A stretch of 64,000 bases of DNA from Streptosporangium lutulentum. Lineage in GTDB: Bacteria > Actinomycetota > Actinomycetes > Streptosporangiales > Streptosporangiaceae. The notes under the pieces are model-generated. The model made no database searches and had not been told where the DNA came from. It saw nothing but the letters and a program-made list of their open reading frames with translations. This document shows positions 27,568-35,602 of this stretch, in pieces (the stretch's first letter is position 1; each line of letters opens with the position of its first letter). Both the position numbers and the translations under genes were made by a program. The stretch spans positions 2,976,001 to 3,040,000 of the forward strand of contig NZ_JAUSQU010000001.1 of NCBI RefSeq assembly GCF_030811455.1, read 5' to 3'.

Positions 27568-27966
27568 ATGAAAAGGGAAATCATCCGGGTCGAGCCCTTG
27601 TCAACCTATCTGGAACGATGGAAGGCGCCGACCTCGGCCGTCACCCGAAGCGGCGACACCCTTTATGTGTCGGGCTTTCCCCCGTTCGACCCCGACACCG
27701 GAGAGGTCGTCCAGGGCGCCTCCATCGAACGCCAGACCGAGCTTGTCTTGGAGCAGATGAAACTCTGCCTGGAGACGGCCGGGTCATCGCTGAACAACGT
27801 GCTCAAATGCAACGTGTACTGCACCTCGGTCGAGAAATTCGCCGCGGTCAACGCGATCTACGCGCGGTACTTCCCCACCGCTCCACCCGCCCGGATCTTC
27901 GTGGCCGTTCCCGCCTGGCCGGGAACCTTCGACATCGAGATCGACTGCGTCGCCGCGGTGTGCTGA
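27568..27966 (+). CDS. RidA/YjgF-family protein
   Basis: 132 residues from ATG 27568. RidA hallmarks are SGDTLYVSGFPPFDPDTGEV, the helix IERQTELVLEQMKLCLETAGSSLNNVLKCNVYC, FPTAPPARIFVAV with the conserved Arg that binds the substrate carboxylate, and the final IEIDCVAAV. RidA proteins deaminate reactive enamines/imines made by PLP enzymes. The GTG of the next gene overlaps its end by 7 bp. The length is normal. Confidence 0.9.
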   Translation: MKREIIRVEPLSTYLERWKAPTSAVTRSGDTLYVSGFPPFDPDTGEVVQGASIERQTELVLEQMKLCLETAGSSLNNVLKCNVYCTSVEKFAAVNAIYARYFPTAPPARIFVAVPAWPGTFDIEIDCVAAVC

Positions 27967-28355
27967 GCTGGACCCTGGACCCTGGACGCCGAGACCGCCA
28001 CGGCATCGCTCTGGCGGTCTCGGGGGTCAACGACTGCGCCTACTGCCGATCAGCCCACTACTACGCCGCCGCGACCTTCTGCCACATGCTGGCTAGCGAA
28101 ATCGCGCGGTGCGCCCGCGGCCGATCAAGCAATGACAAACGACAAGCCGCGGTCAGCTTCGCCAAGAAGGTGACCGAAACCCGAGGCAAGGTAGCCGACG
28201 CCGATCTCGCAGCTGTACGACAGGCCGGCCACACCGACTCGCAGATCATCGAGACCGTCAGCCTGTCCGCCCAGTTTCTGCCGACGAACTTCATCAACAA
28301 CGTCGCCCGGACCGACCTCGGCTTCCCGGCTCCCCCGGCCGCCGAGATCGGCTGA
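27960..28355 (+). CDS. AhpD-like / carboxymuconolactone decarboxylase-family protein, probably 5'-shortened
   Basis: From GTG 27960 (overlapping the RidA stop), 131 residues. The AhpD core is clear: IALAVSGVNDCAYCRSAHYY with the redox CxxC and the His three residues on, and the C-terminal LPTNFINNVARTDLGFP of peroxidase-related CMD proteins. About 35 residues that usually precede the CMD core helix are missing, so the gene may have been fused to RidA by deletion or simply be a short version. Expected role is peroxide detoxification with the two Cys. Confidence 0.65.
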   Translation: MLSWTLDPGRRDRHGIALAVSGVNDCAYCRSAHYYAAATFCHMLASEIARCARGRSSNDKRQAAVSFAKKVTETRGKVADADLAAVRQAGHTDSQIIETVSLSAQFLPTNFINNVARTDLGFPAPPAAEIG

Positions 28356-28818
28356 ATTTCTCGCCGGCTCACCCGGTGAACTCCTCACCCGCCCATAACG
28401 AACGCTCCTATGAGAACGCAGCCCGCGGGAAACCGCAGCGCGATCTGTCCCCCAGGCAGAGGAGCTCAGCATTCTTTACAGGCGAAGGGCTCAAGCGCTC
28501 TTGAGGCGGCTGCGGTAGGCGCGCTGAGACACCTGGGACGTACACCCTGTGTGCGAGTAAAACCCCGCGCAGTTGCGGGTCTCATCGAAGAAACCCGCAG
28601 GACAGGAGAGGTTCTTGCCTATCTTCATCCGAAACCAGGCGCCACGGAAGGCGAGGTCGGCGGCGGCGAACAGGGCACCGAAGGCCCCGAGAACGCCAGC
28701 CTGAGATGGCACGAGAATGCAGCCTTCTGCCGGCGACGATTAGAAAAAGCACCAGTGCCGGGGACGTCCGCGCACGGCGCCGGGAAAGCAGGCCTCGCCG
28801 ATCTACCTGACGTCCGGC
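28356..28818. other. No secure gene; flank of ISAs1 copy 2
   Basis: 463 bp. A minus-strand frame from GTG 28712 would encode 73 residues with one hydrophobic segment (GVLGAFGALFAAADLAF) and three Cys, but it lacks a ribosome-binding site and family support. The right edge is the ISAs1 end. Confidence 0.35.
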
Positions 28819-30170
28819 CCAGGGCCGAAGCGTTCTCATGTTGTGAGACCGAGTAGCTGAAGGCCGTCCGTGGGGTGGCTGCGGTAGTGGTCGATGGCGG
28901 CGGCGATGTTGGTCCAGCCGATCAAGCGGGCCAGGCCGATGGCCAGGTTACGCAGGCTCGCCATGACCCGTGGGGCGGTGCCGGTCCGAACGCGTGAGGC
29001 GTCTTCGCGGTAGGTGACGTCGCGGATGTGGTGCAGGGCCTCGATACTCCAGTGGCCGCGGATCAGTGTGGCGAGGTGGGCGTGGGTGACGCGGCCGGGC
29101 GGCAGGCTGGTGATCGCGTAGATCGTGACGATGGTGGTTTTGCCGGTGCGGCGGTCGGTGCGGCGGCGTTTGACCTGGATGGCCTGGGCGGCGTGGGGGA
29201 AGGGCAGGCCGGGCCGGACGGTGCAGATCTTCAGGCGGCGGATCTCGCGGCGGCCGTGGCCGCGGGTATCGGTGCGGTCGTTGAGCAGGGCGTGGCGCCA
29301 GGGCAGAGCCTTGAGCCGGCGGTGCAAGGTGGGCTGGTTGCCTTTGACGATGAATAGGTAATGGCCGCCGGAGTCGATGATCTGGCGGGCATGGGCGTGC
29401 TGGGTATGCAGGGCGTCGGCGGTGACTACCACGTCGGACAGGTCCAGGCCGGACAGCAGGGGCGCAACTGCAGGGATCTCGTTGCTCTTGGCGGTGACCT
29501 GGCGTTGGGCGACGACGGTCTGGGTGTCGTGGCGCAAGGCGGCCAGCAGGTGCACCGTGCCGTTGGCGGTGCGACTGCCGCGTAGGGTCTTGCCGTCGAT
29601 GGCCAGGCCGGTCAGCGGTGGTCGGCTTTCGGGGTGGTCGGTGGCGGGCGGGCCGTCGGCGGCGAGGGTGGCCAGGTAGGTGCCGGTCGCGGTGTCGAAG
29701 GCGTCGCCGTCCAGGCGGGCGAGTAGTCGCCGCAGGGTGCTGGCGGCCAGGCGAACGGTGCCGGGGAGCCCGGCACGAGACAGGATGTCCGGGTCGTATC
29801 CGTGGATGGATCTGTTGATCGCCGCTATGGAGGTGGCTCCGCTGAGTACGGCGAGCAGGGTTAGGGCCAGCAGTGGGCCGAGTCGGTAGCGACGTCCGCG
29901 GTGGCTGCGTGGGTCGGGCAGGGTGCCCAGTACCTCGGCCAGCGCGGGCAGATCGGTCGATGGGTCGAAAGCGGGGACGTGCTCCAAGTGGCGGGCGAGC
30001 ACGTTGATCGGGAATGATGGCACGCGAACGCGGCCCCTGTTCTTGATCGACTGGCTAGACACCGACGATCATCAGGGGTCGCGTTTGTCATCTCCGCATC
30101 GGGGTGGCCTCTACTGCCAGCCCGCTGCAGGGCTGCGACCGTCTCAGCAGCCGAGAACGCCTCAGCCTTG
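28819..30170 (-). mobile_element. ISAs1-family insertion sequence, copy 2
   Basis: Nearly identical to the element at 10947-12299, in opposite orientation. The orf-distal end begins CCAGGGCCGAAGC at 28819; the other end stops at CTCAGCCTTG (30170), one base short of the CCAAGG terminus. The flanks (CGTCCGGC on the left, CACCTGCG on the right) do not match, so no target duplication exists: this copy is at a recombination or deletion junction. Confidence 0.88.
28836..30062 (-). CDS. ISAs1-family transposase (copy 2)
   Basis: 408 residues, one substitution from copy 1 (Asp instead of Gly in [14 protein letters not shown]). All catalytic residues are conserved ([32 protein letters not shown]). 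GTG start as in copy 1. It looks functional. Confidence 0.9.
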   Translation of the reverse strand: MSSQSIKNRGRVRVPSFPINVLARHLEHVPAFDPSTDLPALAEVLGTLPDPRSHRGRRYRLGPLLALTLLAVLSGATSIAAINRSIHGYDPDILSRAGLPGTVRLAASTLRRLLARLDGDAFDTATGTYLATLAADGPPATDHPESRPPLTGLAIDGKTLRGSRTANGTVHLLAALRHDTQTVVAQRQVTAKSNEIPAVAPLLSGLDLSDVVVTADALHTQHAHARQIIDSGGHYLFIVKGNQPTLHRRLKALPWRHALLNDRTDTRGHGRREIRRLKICTVRPGLPFPHAAQAIQVKRRRTDRRTGKTTIVTIYAITSLPPGRVTHAHLATLIRGHWSIEALHHIRDVTYREDASRVRTGTAPRVMASLRNLAIGLARLIGWTNIAAAIDHYRSHPTDGLQLLGLTT

Positions 30171-30399
30171 CACCTGCGGCGGGGATTTATCGATGAACCG
30201 GTAGGAATTGAGCGTCTCCAGCACCGCATGGCGCTCATCACGCGACAGCGCGTTGGGCGGGGCCGGCCGCGGCGCGGCCACCGGGGCGGGCCGGGGATTG
30301 CGCCGCCGAGTGCAGTGTCGCCCGCGAGATACCGGTCAGCCGGCAGGCGTTCGTGGTGTCGAGCATCCGCTCCAGCTGCTCGAACGCCTCGTTGATCAC
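30171..30399 (-). pseudogene. IS-D (IS3-family) OrfB N-terminal fragment, frameshifted
   Basis: GTG 30399 overlaps the OrfA stop (GTGA). It reads INEAFEQLERMLDTTNACRLTGISRATLH, then after a one-base shift near 30307 RRRNPRPAPVAAPRPAPPNALSRDERHAVLETLNSYRFIDKSPPQVQ, an IS3 OrfB N-terminus. The frame is cut at the ISAs1 end; its continuation is not on the other side of that IS. Confidence 0.7.
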
Positions 30400-30860
30400 G
30401 CGTCCGGCTTCGCCGGCGTGCTGGGCTCCTCGCTCTCGGACAGCAGTTCCAAGAGCTCGTGTGCTTTTCCCAAGATCGCCAGCGCCTTCTTGGTCCTGGC
30501 CAGCTCCGCGGCGAGCTTCTCATTCTCCCGCCGCAGCTTGTCGGCTTCCTTCTCCGCCGGGCTCTTGGCGTCTTTGCGCACCGGCGGCTTGGGCTCCAGC
30601 GCCTGCAGGGCCCCGTGGTCGCGGGCCAGCCGCCAGTCCAGGATGTGCGTGGAATACAGCCCCTCGCGGCGCAGCAGCGCACCCTTGGCGCCCGGCTCGG
30701 TCAACGCGTCGTACTCGGCCACGATCCGCAGTTTGTAGTCCGCGCTGAACCTCCGCCGCCTGGGCCGCTCGGCCCGCGGCCCTTCCGGCTCCGAACTCAC
30801 ACTTCCATCATCACGCACGCCGGCACCCAGGTCGGCAGCAGTCAAAGTCACGATCGTCAA
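30396..30860 (-). CDS. IS-D (IS3-family) transposase OrfA
   Basis: 154 residues. RRRRFSADYKLRIVAEYDALTEPGAKGALLRREGLYSTHILDWRLARDHGA is the helix-turn-helix of a distinct IS3 OrfA group (compare the 39547-39891 relative), followed by a coil EKEADKLRRENEKLAAELARTKKALAILGKAHELLE. Intact as a frame, but its partner OrfB is broken, so the element is dead. Confidence 0.8.
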   Translation of the reverse strand: MTIVTLTAADLGAGVRDDGSVSSEPEGPRAERPRRRRFSADYKLRIVAEYDALTEPGAKGALLRREGLYSTHILDWRLARDHGALQALEPKPPVRKDAKSPAEKEADKLRRENEKLAAELARTKKALAILGKAHELLELLSESEEPSTPAKPDA

Positions 30861-30990
30861 CGGTCCTGTCTCGCCCTATTCGAAGCTCAGAAGGGTACTT
30901 CATCCCCATGTCTCACCCGAGCCTGCCAAAGAGGGAACCGGCAACGACCCCATCGCCACGGACGGCTCTTGGCCCTACGCTCATCCAGCT

Positions 30991-31006
30991 GAGTACGAAT
31001 ACTCAC
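30991..31006. promoter_or_regulatory. Palindromic box TGAGTA-CGAA-TACTCA
   Basis: A perfect inverted repeat (6-bp arms, 4-bp spacer) located 34-49 bp before ATG 31040 and upstream of a TATACG -10-like hexamer at 31026-31031. It could be an operator or extended -35 region for the propeller gene. The binding protein is unknown. Confidence 0.45.
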
Positions 31007-31039
31007 GCGCCGTTCTGGCGGCCTTTATACGCTTCGATC

Positions 31040-32119
31040 ATGTTTCTGAAGCTGGCCACCACCGGACAGTGGCTCGAGTGGACAGCCGCCGTCGCGGCGG
31101 TCGCAGCCGCCGCTGGCCTCTGGCTCTGGTGGACGGCCCCTTGGGACAACGGCAACGACCGCTGGAAACTGGTGGCCGCCCAGTCATCGGTCACCTACGG
31201 ACAGGTCATCGCCACCGGCGAGCACGACGCCTGGGCTTTCGGCTGGGACATCCTCGGCATCGGCGCCTGGCTTCCGATGGTCGACGGCCCGCACCGTCCC
31301 ACAGCCTTCCACTGGGACGGCGACCGCTGGACGAAAAGCGACTTCCTGGGCAAACTCGGCGGCATCGGCCCGGTCGCCGCGTCCGCCCCCTCCAACGTGT
31401 GGGCCCTGGCCGGCGAGGACAACACCTCCGTCCTGCGCTGGGACGGACGCGCCTGGACGATCGTACAGAAGCTGCCCGCTACGGCCGGGAGCCTCGCCGT
31501 CACCGCTGACAACGACGTGTGGGTCTTCGGCGACCACACGGCCTGGCACTACAACGGCGCCACCTGGTCCGAACAGAGTGTCTCCTTCCGCGCCTTCCGG
31601 GTCAACGCCCGCTCCGCCTCCGACATCTGGGCCCTCGACGGCGACGCCCCCTGGGTGCACCACTTCGACGGCAAAGTCTGGACTCGGGTCAACCTGACCG
31701 CGGCGCTACCGAAGGCCCCGCCCCCGTCCGACGATTCCCCGCCCGACCCGACCGGCCCTCGGCTGACCGCCATCACCGCCGATCCGTCCGGCATCTGGAT
31801 CACCGGGGAGATCGGGGCGTCGTCGTTCCTGCTCTACCAGACCGGTTCCGGCTGGCGCAGCGAGGACACTTCCGCGAAGGCCGGTCGCATGGTCCGTGAC
31901 CTCCCACCTGTCCCCGACGGCAGGGGCGGCCACTGGTTTCTCGGCTCCACCGACATCAACGGTTACGACTCCGCCCTCGCCCACCGCGACCCCTCCGGCC
32001 ACTGGACCAGCGTTCCATCCGGCGGTGAACTGACCTCGCTGTCGGCCGTCCCCGGCGGCCCGCTCCTGGCCACCGGAGTGATCGGCAAAGCTTCAGGCGT
32101 CTTCCGCAACCTTCCCTGA
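31040..32119 (+). CDS. Membrane-anchored beta-propeller-like protein of unknown function
   Basis: 359 residues from ATG 31040. One N-terminal transmembrane segment (EWTAAVAAVAAAAGLWLWW) follows a short cytoplasmic stretch, so the rest should lie outside the membrane. The outer part has repeats of the form ...VWALAGEDNTSVLRWDGRAWTIV / DVWVFGDHTAWHYNGATWSEQ / DIWALDGDAPWVHHFDGKVWTRV, i.e. W..hydrophobic..DG..W blades of about 40-45 residues. The start at 31040 is preferred over the in-frame ATG 30908 because the palindrome 30991-31006 and a -10-like TATACG sit between them; the transcript may be leaderless. Confidence 0.6.
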   Translation: MFLKLATTGQWLEWTAAVAAVAAAAGLWLWWTAPWDNGNDRWKLVAAQSSVTYGQVIATGEHDAWAFGWDILGIGAWLPMVDGPHRPTAFHWDGDRWTKSDFLGKLGGIGPVAASAPSNVWALAGEDNTSVLRWDGRAWTIVQKLPATAGSLAVTADNDVWVFGDHTAWHYNGATWSEQSVSFRAFRVNARSASDIWALDGDAPWVHHFDGKVWTRVNLTAALPKAPPPSDDSPPDPTGPRLTAITADPSGIWITGEIGASSFLLYQTGSGWRSEDTSAKAGRMVRDLPPVPDGRGGHWFLGSTDINGYDSALAHRDPSGHWTSVPSGGELTSLSAVPGGPLLATGVIGKASGVFRNLP

Positions 32120-32159
32120 AGAGCACCCTGCAGAAGCAACCAGTCGGACATGACTTGAC

Positions 32160-32231
32160 AGGTTAGGCAGATCGGATGTCTGCGATCTTCGCGTTCGTAG
32201 CGCGACGCTCTATCCACTGAGCCACACGGGC
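32160..32231 (-). pseudogene. Degenerate tRNA-Arg (anticodon ACG)
   Basis: On the minus strand, G1 at 32231: GCCCGTG acceptor strand, D-arm GCTC-AGTGGATA-GAGC, anticodon arm TCGCG-CTACGAA-CGCGA with anticodon ACG, and a T-arm-like stem GCAGA/TCTGC with loop CATCCGA instead of TTCRANY. The 3' acceptor strand (CTAACCT) pairs with the 5' strand at only the last position. So the first two thirds are a good tRNA-Arg(ACG) and the 3' end is wrong: a pseudogene, or a tRNA whose 3' end was displaced. Confidence 0.6.
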
Positions 32232-32544
32232 GTTGAGGCGAAGCTACTGGGTCACCCCGACAGCCTCACCCCGGTAACGCGACGCCCGAGCACCCATCTA
32301 GGCAGGCGAACCACGCCAGCGGCTCGCACCGGACCTGAACCGAGAACGGAAGCTGCTGGCTGGCCGCCTAACCGGTGGCGCTCCGGACGCTACCGGCCTT
32401 CGGGGAGGATCGGGCTGGGTGTCTCATTCAATCTGAGGCATTCGGCGTTTTGTCTCACGTATCTGAGGCATGATCGTCGTTCTTGCTTCACTGCGAGCAA
32501 CCTGTGTAGAGACATCAGCGCTGCTCAGAGCTTCACCAGGGTGG
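32232..32544. other. No gene recognised
   Basis: 313 bp between the tRNA-like sequence and the truncated kinase. Contains ACTGCGAG/TCTCATTC-type patches but no frame of note. The lost histidine-kinase ATPase domain should have been here, so this is a deletion junction. Confidence 0.45.
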
Positions 32545-33558
32545 CTACTGCGGCGGTTCCGCGGGCGGCTCAGCGGCCGTCCGGCGCTCGCGTTCCTGCT
32601 GCAGGCGCTCTTTCAGGTGGACGGGTGCCAGAGGCAGCCGCTGGAGCCGGGTGAGTGGTGCGTCCTCGTCGTTCTGGGCGAGGAGCAGCAGGTTGTCGGC
32701 GAGCCGGGTGAGCCTTCTGGTCTCCTCCGCGGCACCTGCCACCGCCAGGGTGAGTTCGGCCCTGCTGCGGCCGGGCCGGGTGGCGAGGTCGAGCTCCGCC
32801 TGCAGTACGGCGAGCGGACTGCGCAGTTCGTGCCCGGCCTCGGCGACGAAACGGCGTTGCCGCCACAACGAGGACTGCAGGCGGGCGAGCAGGTCGTTGA
32901 AGGTCAGGGCGAGCGCGGCGATCTCGTCTCGGGTGCGCGGCACGTCGAGGCGGGCCGCCGGGTCGCGGACGTGCATGTCCGACGCCGTCCGGCGCATCCG
33001 CTCCACCGGGCGCAGGGCCGTACCCGCCAGCAGCCAGACGCCGGCCGCGCCGAGGAGGGCCAGGCCGGTCGCGCCCACCGCCAGATCCTGGCGCACCCGG
33101 GCCAGCGCGGCCGTCGCCGGCTCCAGCGAGCCGCCGACCAGGACCACCCAGACGCCGGAGGAGCGGGCCACCGTCTGGGTGAGAAGCCGTAGCGGTTCGC
33201 CGTTGAGATCCCGGGTGAGGTGGCCGGGGGCGCGCCGGGCGGTATCCAGCTCGGCGGGGGTGAGCAGCGGTCTGCCTCCGATGGATTCGGACGCCACGGC
33301 CAGGGCTCCGCCCGGGGTGAAGACCTGGGTGAACGTGGCTCGCGATGAACTGATCCGTTCCGGCTCGTCCTGGAAGTCGAGGGCGGCGCCGTTCTCGGAC
33401 ACGATCTGGGTGACCTCCTCCGCCCGGCTCTCCAGGGCGGCGTCCATGGAGGCGATCAGGCCGGTCTGCATCTGTCGTTCGAACACCACCTCCCCGCCCG
33501 CGGCAAGAAGGATCGTGGCGAGAAGGTAGGCCAGCAGCAGCCGGATCCGGATCGGCAC
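32545..33558 (-). pseudogene. Sensor histidine kinase lacking its ATPase domain
   Basis: 337 residues from GTG 33558. TM1 (RLLLAYLLATILLAAGGEVVF), extracytoplasmic region about residues 25-155, TM2 (VGATGLALLGAAGVWLLAGTAL), HAMP (RPVERMRRTASDMHVRDPAARLDVPRTRDEIAAL), HisKA dimerisation helix with phospho-acceptor His243 (FVAEAGHELRSPLAVLQ). The frame then runs out after LNLLLLAQ-type helix residues into ERRTAAEPPAEPPQ; the HATPase_c N, G1 and G2 boxes (about 120 residues) are absent. It starts one base after the response-regulator stop. It cannot autophosphorylate alone, although it could still dimerise or be phosphorylated by another kinase. Confidence 0.8.
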
Positions 33559-33559
33559 G

Positions 33560-34240
33560 CTAACTCCCGCACGGATCGCGCAACCGGTAACCGGCGCCGC
33601 GCACGGTCTCCAGATCGGCGCGTGCGAACGGCCGGTCGATCTTCCGTCGCAGCAGCCCGACGTACTGGTCGACGACGTTCGACACGTTGTCGTAGGCGAA
33701 GTCCCACACGTGCTCCAGGATCTGGGTGCGGCTCAGCACTACGCCGGGGTGCCGCAGGAATAGCTCCAGGACCGCGAACTCCTTGGCCGCGAGCTCGATC
33801 TCCGTCTCGCCGCGCCACGCGCGCCGTGACGCCGGATCCAGTCGCAGGTCCCCGACCTGGAGCACCGCGGGCCGCTCGTGGGCGCCACGCCGGATCAGGG
33901 CGCGGATGCGGGCCGCCAACTCGGGGAAGCTGAACGGTTTGGCCAGGTAGTCGTCGGCTCCGGCGTCCAGGCCTTGGACCCGGTCCGCCACGGCGTCGAG
34001 GGCGGTCAGCATCAGCACCGGCGCCCACCGCTCGGCGGCGCGCAGACGCCTGCAGACCTCGAATCCGTCGAATCCGGGGAGCATCACATCCAGCACGATC
34101 GCGTCGTAGTCGTGTTCGGTCGCCCGCCACAGGGCGTCCTCGCTGTGGGTGGCCACATCGACCGCGTAGCCCTCTTCTGTCAGACCGCGCCGTAGGAGAA
34201 CGGCCATCTGCGCGTTGTCCTCGACGACCAGTAAGCGCAC
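33560..34240 (-). CDS. OmpR/PhoB-family response regulator
   Basis: 226 residues. Receiver domain with acidic pocket (VVEDN), phospho-acceptor Asp51 (IVLDVMLPG), Thr/Ser in MLTALD and Lys in DDYLAKPF; winged-helix C-terminal domain IELAAKEFAVLELFLRHPGVVLSRTQILEHVWDFAYDNVSNVVDQYVGLLRRKI...ETVRGAGYRL. First gene of the two-component operon, diverging from the secreted repeat protein at 34317 with 76 bp between starts, so it probably controls that gene (inference from layout). Confidence 0.92.
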   Translation of the reverse strand: MRLLVVEDNAQMAVLLRRGLTEEGYAVDVATHSEDALWRATEHDYDAIVLDVMLPGFDGFEVCRRLRAAERWAPVLMLTALDAVADRVQGLDAGADDYLAKPFSFPELAARIRALIRRGAHERPAVLQVGDLRLDPASRRAWRGETEIELAAKEFAVLELFLRHPGVVLSRTQILEHVWDFAYDNVSNVVDQYVGLLRRKIDRPFARADLETVRGAGYRLRDPCGS

Positions 34241-34316
34241 GTCACACCTTCCCTACATCTATGCGTGGCTAGCGTCGCCACACGTCAGCGACATCACGAA
34301 GGGAAGTAACCGCACT

Positions 34317-34733
34317 ATGAGAAAGACCCCGATCACCGTAGGCGCCCTGATCACTGCCTCGATCCTCACCCTGGGGGTCGGTTTCGGCGCCGCCTCGTCC
34401 GCGGCGGCGCAATCCCCCGCCGGCACTGCCGTGACCGGCACCCGGCTCCATCCGGTCCAGGTGGCGCCCACGCCCGATCCCGCGGACTCGACCGAACCCG
34501 CGGAATCCGCGGAGCCCAAGGGCGACACCTCCGAGGGAGCAACCGAACAGGGCGAGACGGGCGAGCAGGCGGACTCGACCGAACCCGCGGAGTCGGCCGA
34601 GCCCAAGGGCGACACCTCCGAGGGAGCGACCGAGCAGAGCGAGACGGCGGACGGCACGAACCAGAAGGGCGAAGCGGGCGAGCAGGAGGACAGCACCGCC
34701 CAGGACGCCACTCCCGAAGGCTCCGCAGGGTAG
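34317..34733 (+). CDS. Small secreted acidic repeat protein
   Basis: 138 residues from ATG 34317, GAAGGGA ribosome-binding site. Signal peptide MRKTPITVGALITASILTLG..., Ala-rich cleavage region (ASSAAAQS). The mature part is acidic and disordered, dominated by two copies of a 29-residue unit beginning ADSTEPAESAEPKG and ending ETGEQ/ETADG, then a Glu/Gln-rich tail. No enzyme motif. Divergent from the response-regulator gene; such secreted partners next to two-component systems may be sensed or regulated by them, but that is inference. Confidence 0.75.
   Translation: MRKTPITVGALITASILTLGVGFGAASSAAAQSPAGTAVTGTRLHPVQVAPTPDPADSTEPAESAEPKGDTSEGATEQGETGEQADSTEPAESAEPKGDTSEGATEQSETADGTNQKGEAGEQEDSTAQDATPEGSAG
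34482..34655 (+). repeat. Two tandem 87-bp coding repeats
   Basis: Units 34482-34568 and 34569-34655, in frame in the secreted acidic protein, mostly identical at the DNA level with a few synonymous changes (for example GAATCC versus GAGTCG) and a diverged end. A recent in-frame duplication of 29 codons. Confidence 0.85.
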
Positions 34734-34745
34734 GACGTCACCCCT

Positions 34746-34776
34746 CGGTGCCGGTCTGACGGTGAGACCGGCACCG
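34746..34776 (+). terminator. Stem-loop after the repeat protein gene
   Basis: A 12-bp stem CGGTGCCGGTCT with its complement around loop GACGGTG, 13 bp past the stop codon. GC-rich, no T-run; likely terminator. Confidence 0.7.
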
Positions 34777-34884
34777 GGAAAAAGCCCCGATCCTTCCACC
34801 GGCCGCCGGTCTTTCCCGGCGACCCTGGATCGAGCGGTGCACCCGGTGGCCGGATTGCGGCGCCGGGTGCACCCGCGCGGCGCA

Positions 34885-35589
34885 TCACCGCGAACCCTCC
34901 GTGGCCGCGGAATGCTCCTGGCCGTCGCCGGGGGAACGTGCCAGACACCGCCGCCACAACGCGATCACTGTGAGAGCTCCAGCAGGCGCGACCAGGAGGG
35001 AACCGATCACGTCGCTCGGATAGTGCACCCCGAGATAGAGCCGGGCCAGTGCCTGCGCCGTCACCAGGACCACGCCCACGATCACCACCGGACGGAACCA
35101 GCGACTGCCGTAGGCGAGGACACCGAGGGCCATGACCATGGACACCGTGATGGACACGTGCCCGCTGGGATAGCTGTCGTGGCCGTACTGGAGAACGAGC
35201 TGGTGGTCGAGGGGCGGACGTGGCCGGGCCACCACCGCTTTGAAGATCGAATTGGCGCCCCAGCCCGCTGCGATCACCGAGGCCGTGACCACGGCGGTGC
35301 GGCCCCGTCCGACCGCGATCAGCACGGCCGCGAGCAACGCGATGAGGCAGATCGCCGCCATCGTGGAGAAGGCGAGGTCGAGCCCCCGGGCGATCACCGT
35401 CAGCCATGGCGTGCGGACGGTTTGCACCATCTCGTCGAGGCGGAGGTCGGTGCGTGTCCAGCCCGGTGCCCTGGAGAGTGTGCCCAGGGCGGCGGCGGGA
35501 ACCAGCAGCAGGACGGGCAGGCGGAGCGCTCCGAAGATCGAGGGAGCGGACGCTCTCTCCCGGTGGCCGGCTGTCTGGGGCTGCTTCAT
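34885..35589 (-). CDS. PAP2-family (phosphatidic acid phosphatase-type) membrane phosphatase
   Basis: 234 residues, about five to six transmembrane helices. The three-part PAP2 signature is complete: KAVVARPRP (C1), SYPSGHV (C2, catalytic His) and ARLYLGVHYPSDVIGS (C3, nucleophile His). Dephosphorylates lipid phosphates or undecaprenyl pyrophosphate at the outer face of the membrane (family). Starts 11 bp after the end of the FtsX-type permease gene on the same strand, with GGGGAT as ribosome-binding site; probably one operon, now without its promoter because of IS-A. Confidence 0.9.
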   Translation of the reverse strand: MKQPQTAGHRERASAPSIFGALRLPVLLLVPAAALGTLSRAPGWTRTDLRLDEMVQTVRTPWLTVIARGLDLAFSTMAAICLIALLAAVLIAVGRGRTAVVTASVIAAGWGANSIFKAVVARPRPPLDHQLVLQYGHDSYPSGHVSITVSMVMALGVLAYGSRWFRPVVIVGVVLVTAQALARLYLGVHYPSDVIGSLLVAPAGALTVIALWRRCLARSPGDGQEHSAATEGSR

Positions 35590-35602
35590 GAGGTATCCCC
35601 GA

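Noticed and set aside
28491-28712. 73-residue Cys-containing frame that might be a RiPP precursor
   Set aside because: GTG start without ribosome-binding site, no modification enzymes nearby, adjacent to an IS rearrangement junction.
34482-34655. Possible CRISPR-like tandem repeat
   Set aside because: Only two 87-bp units without spacers, in frame within a secreted protein gene.
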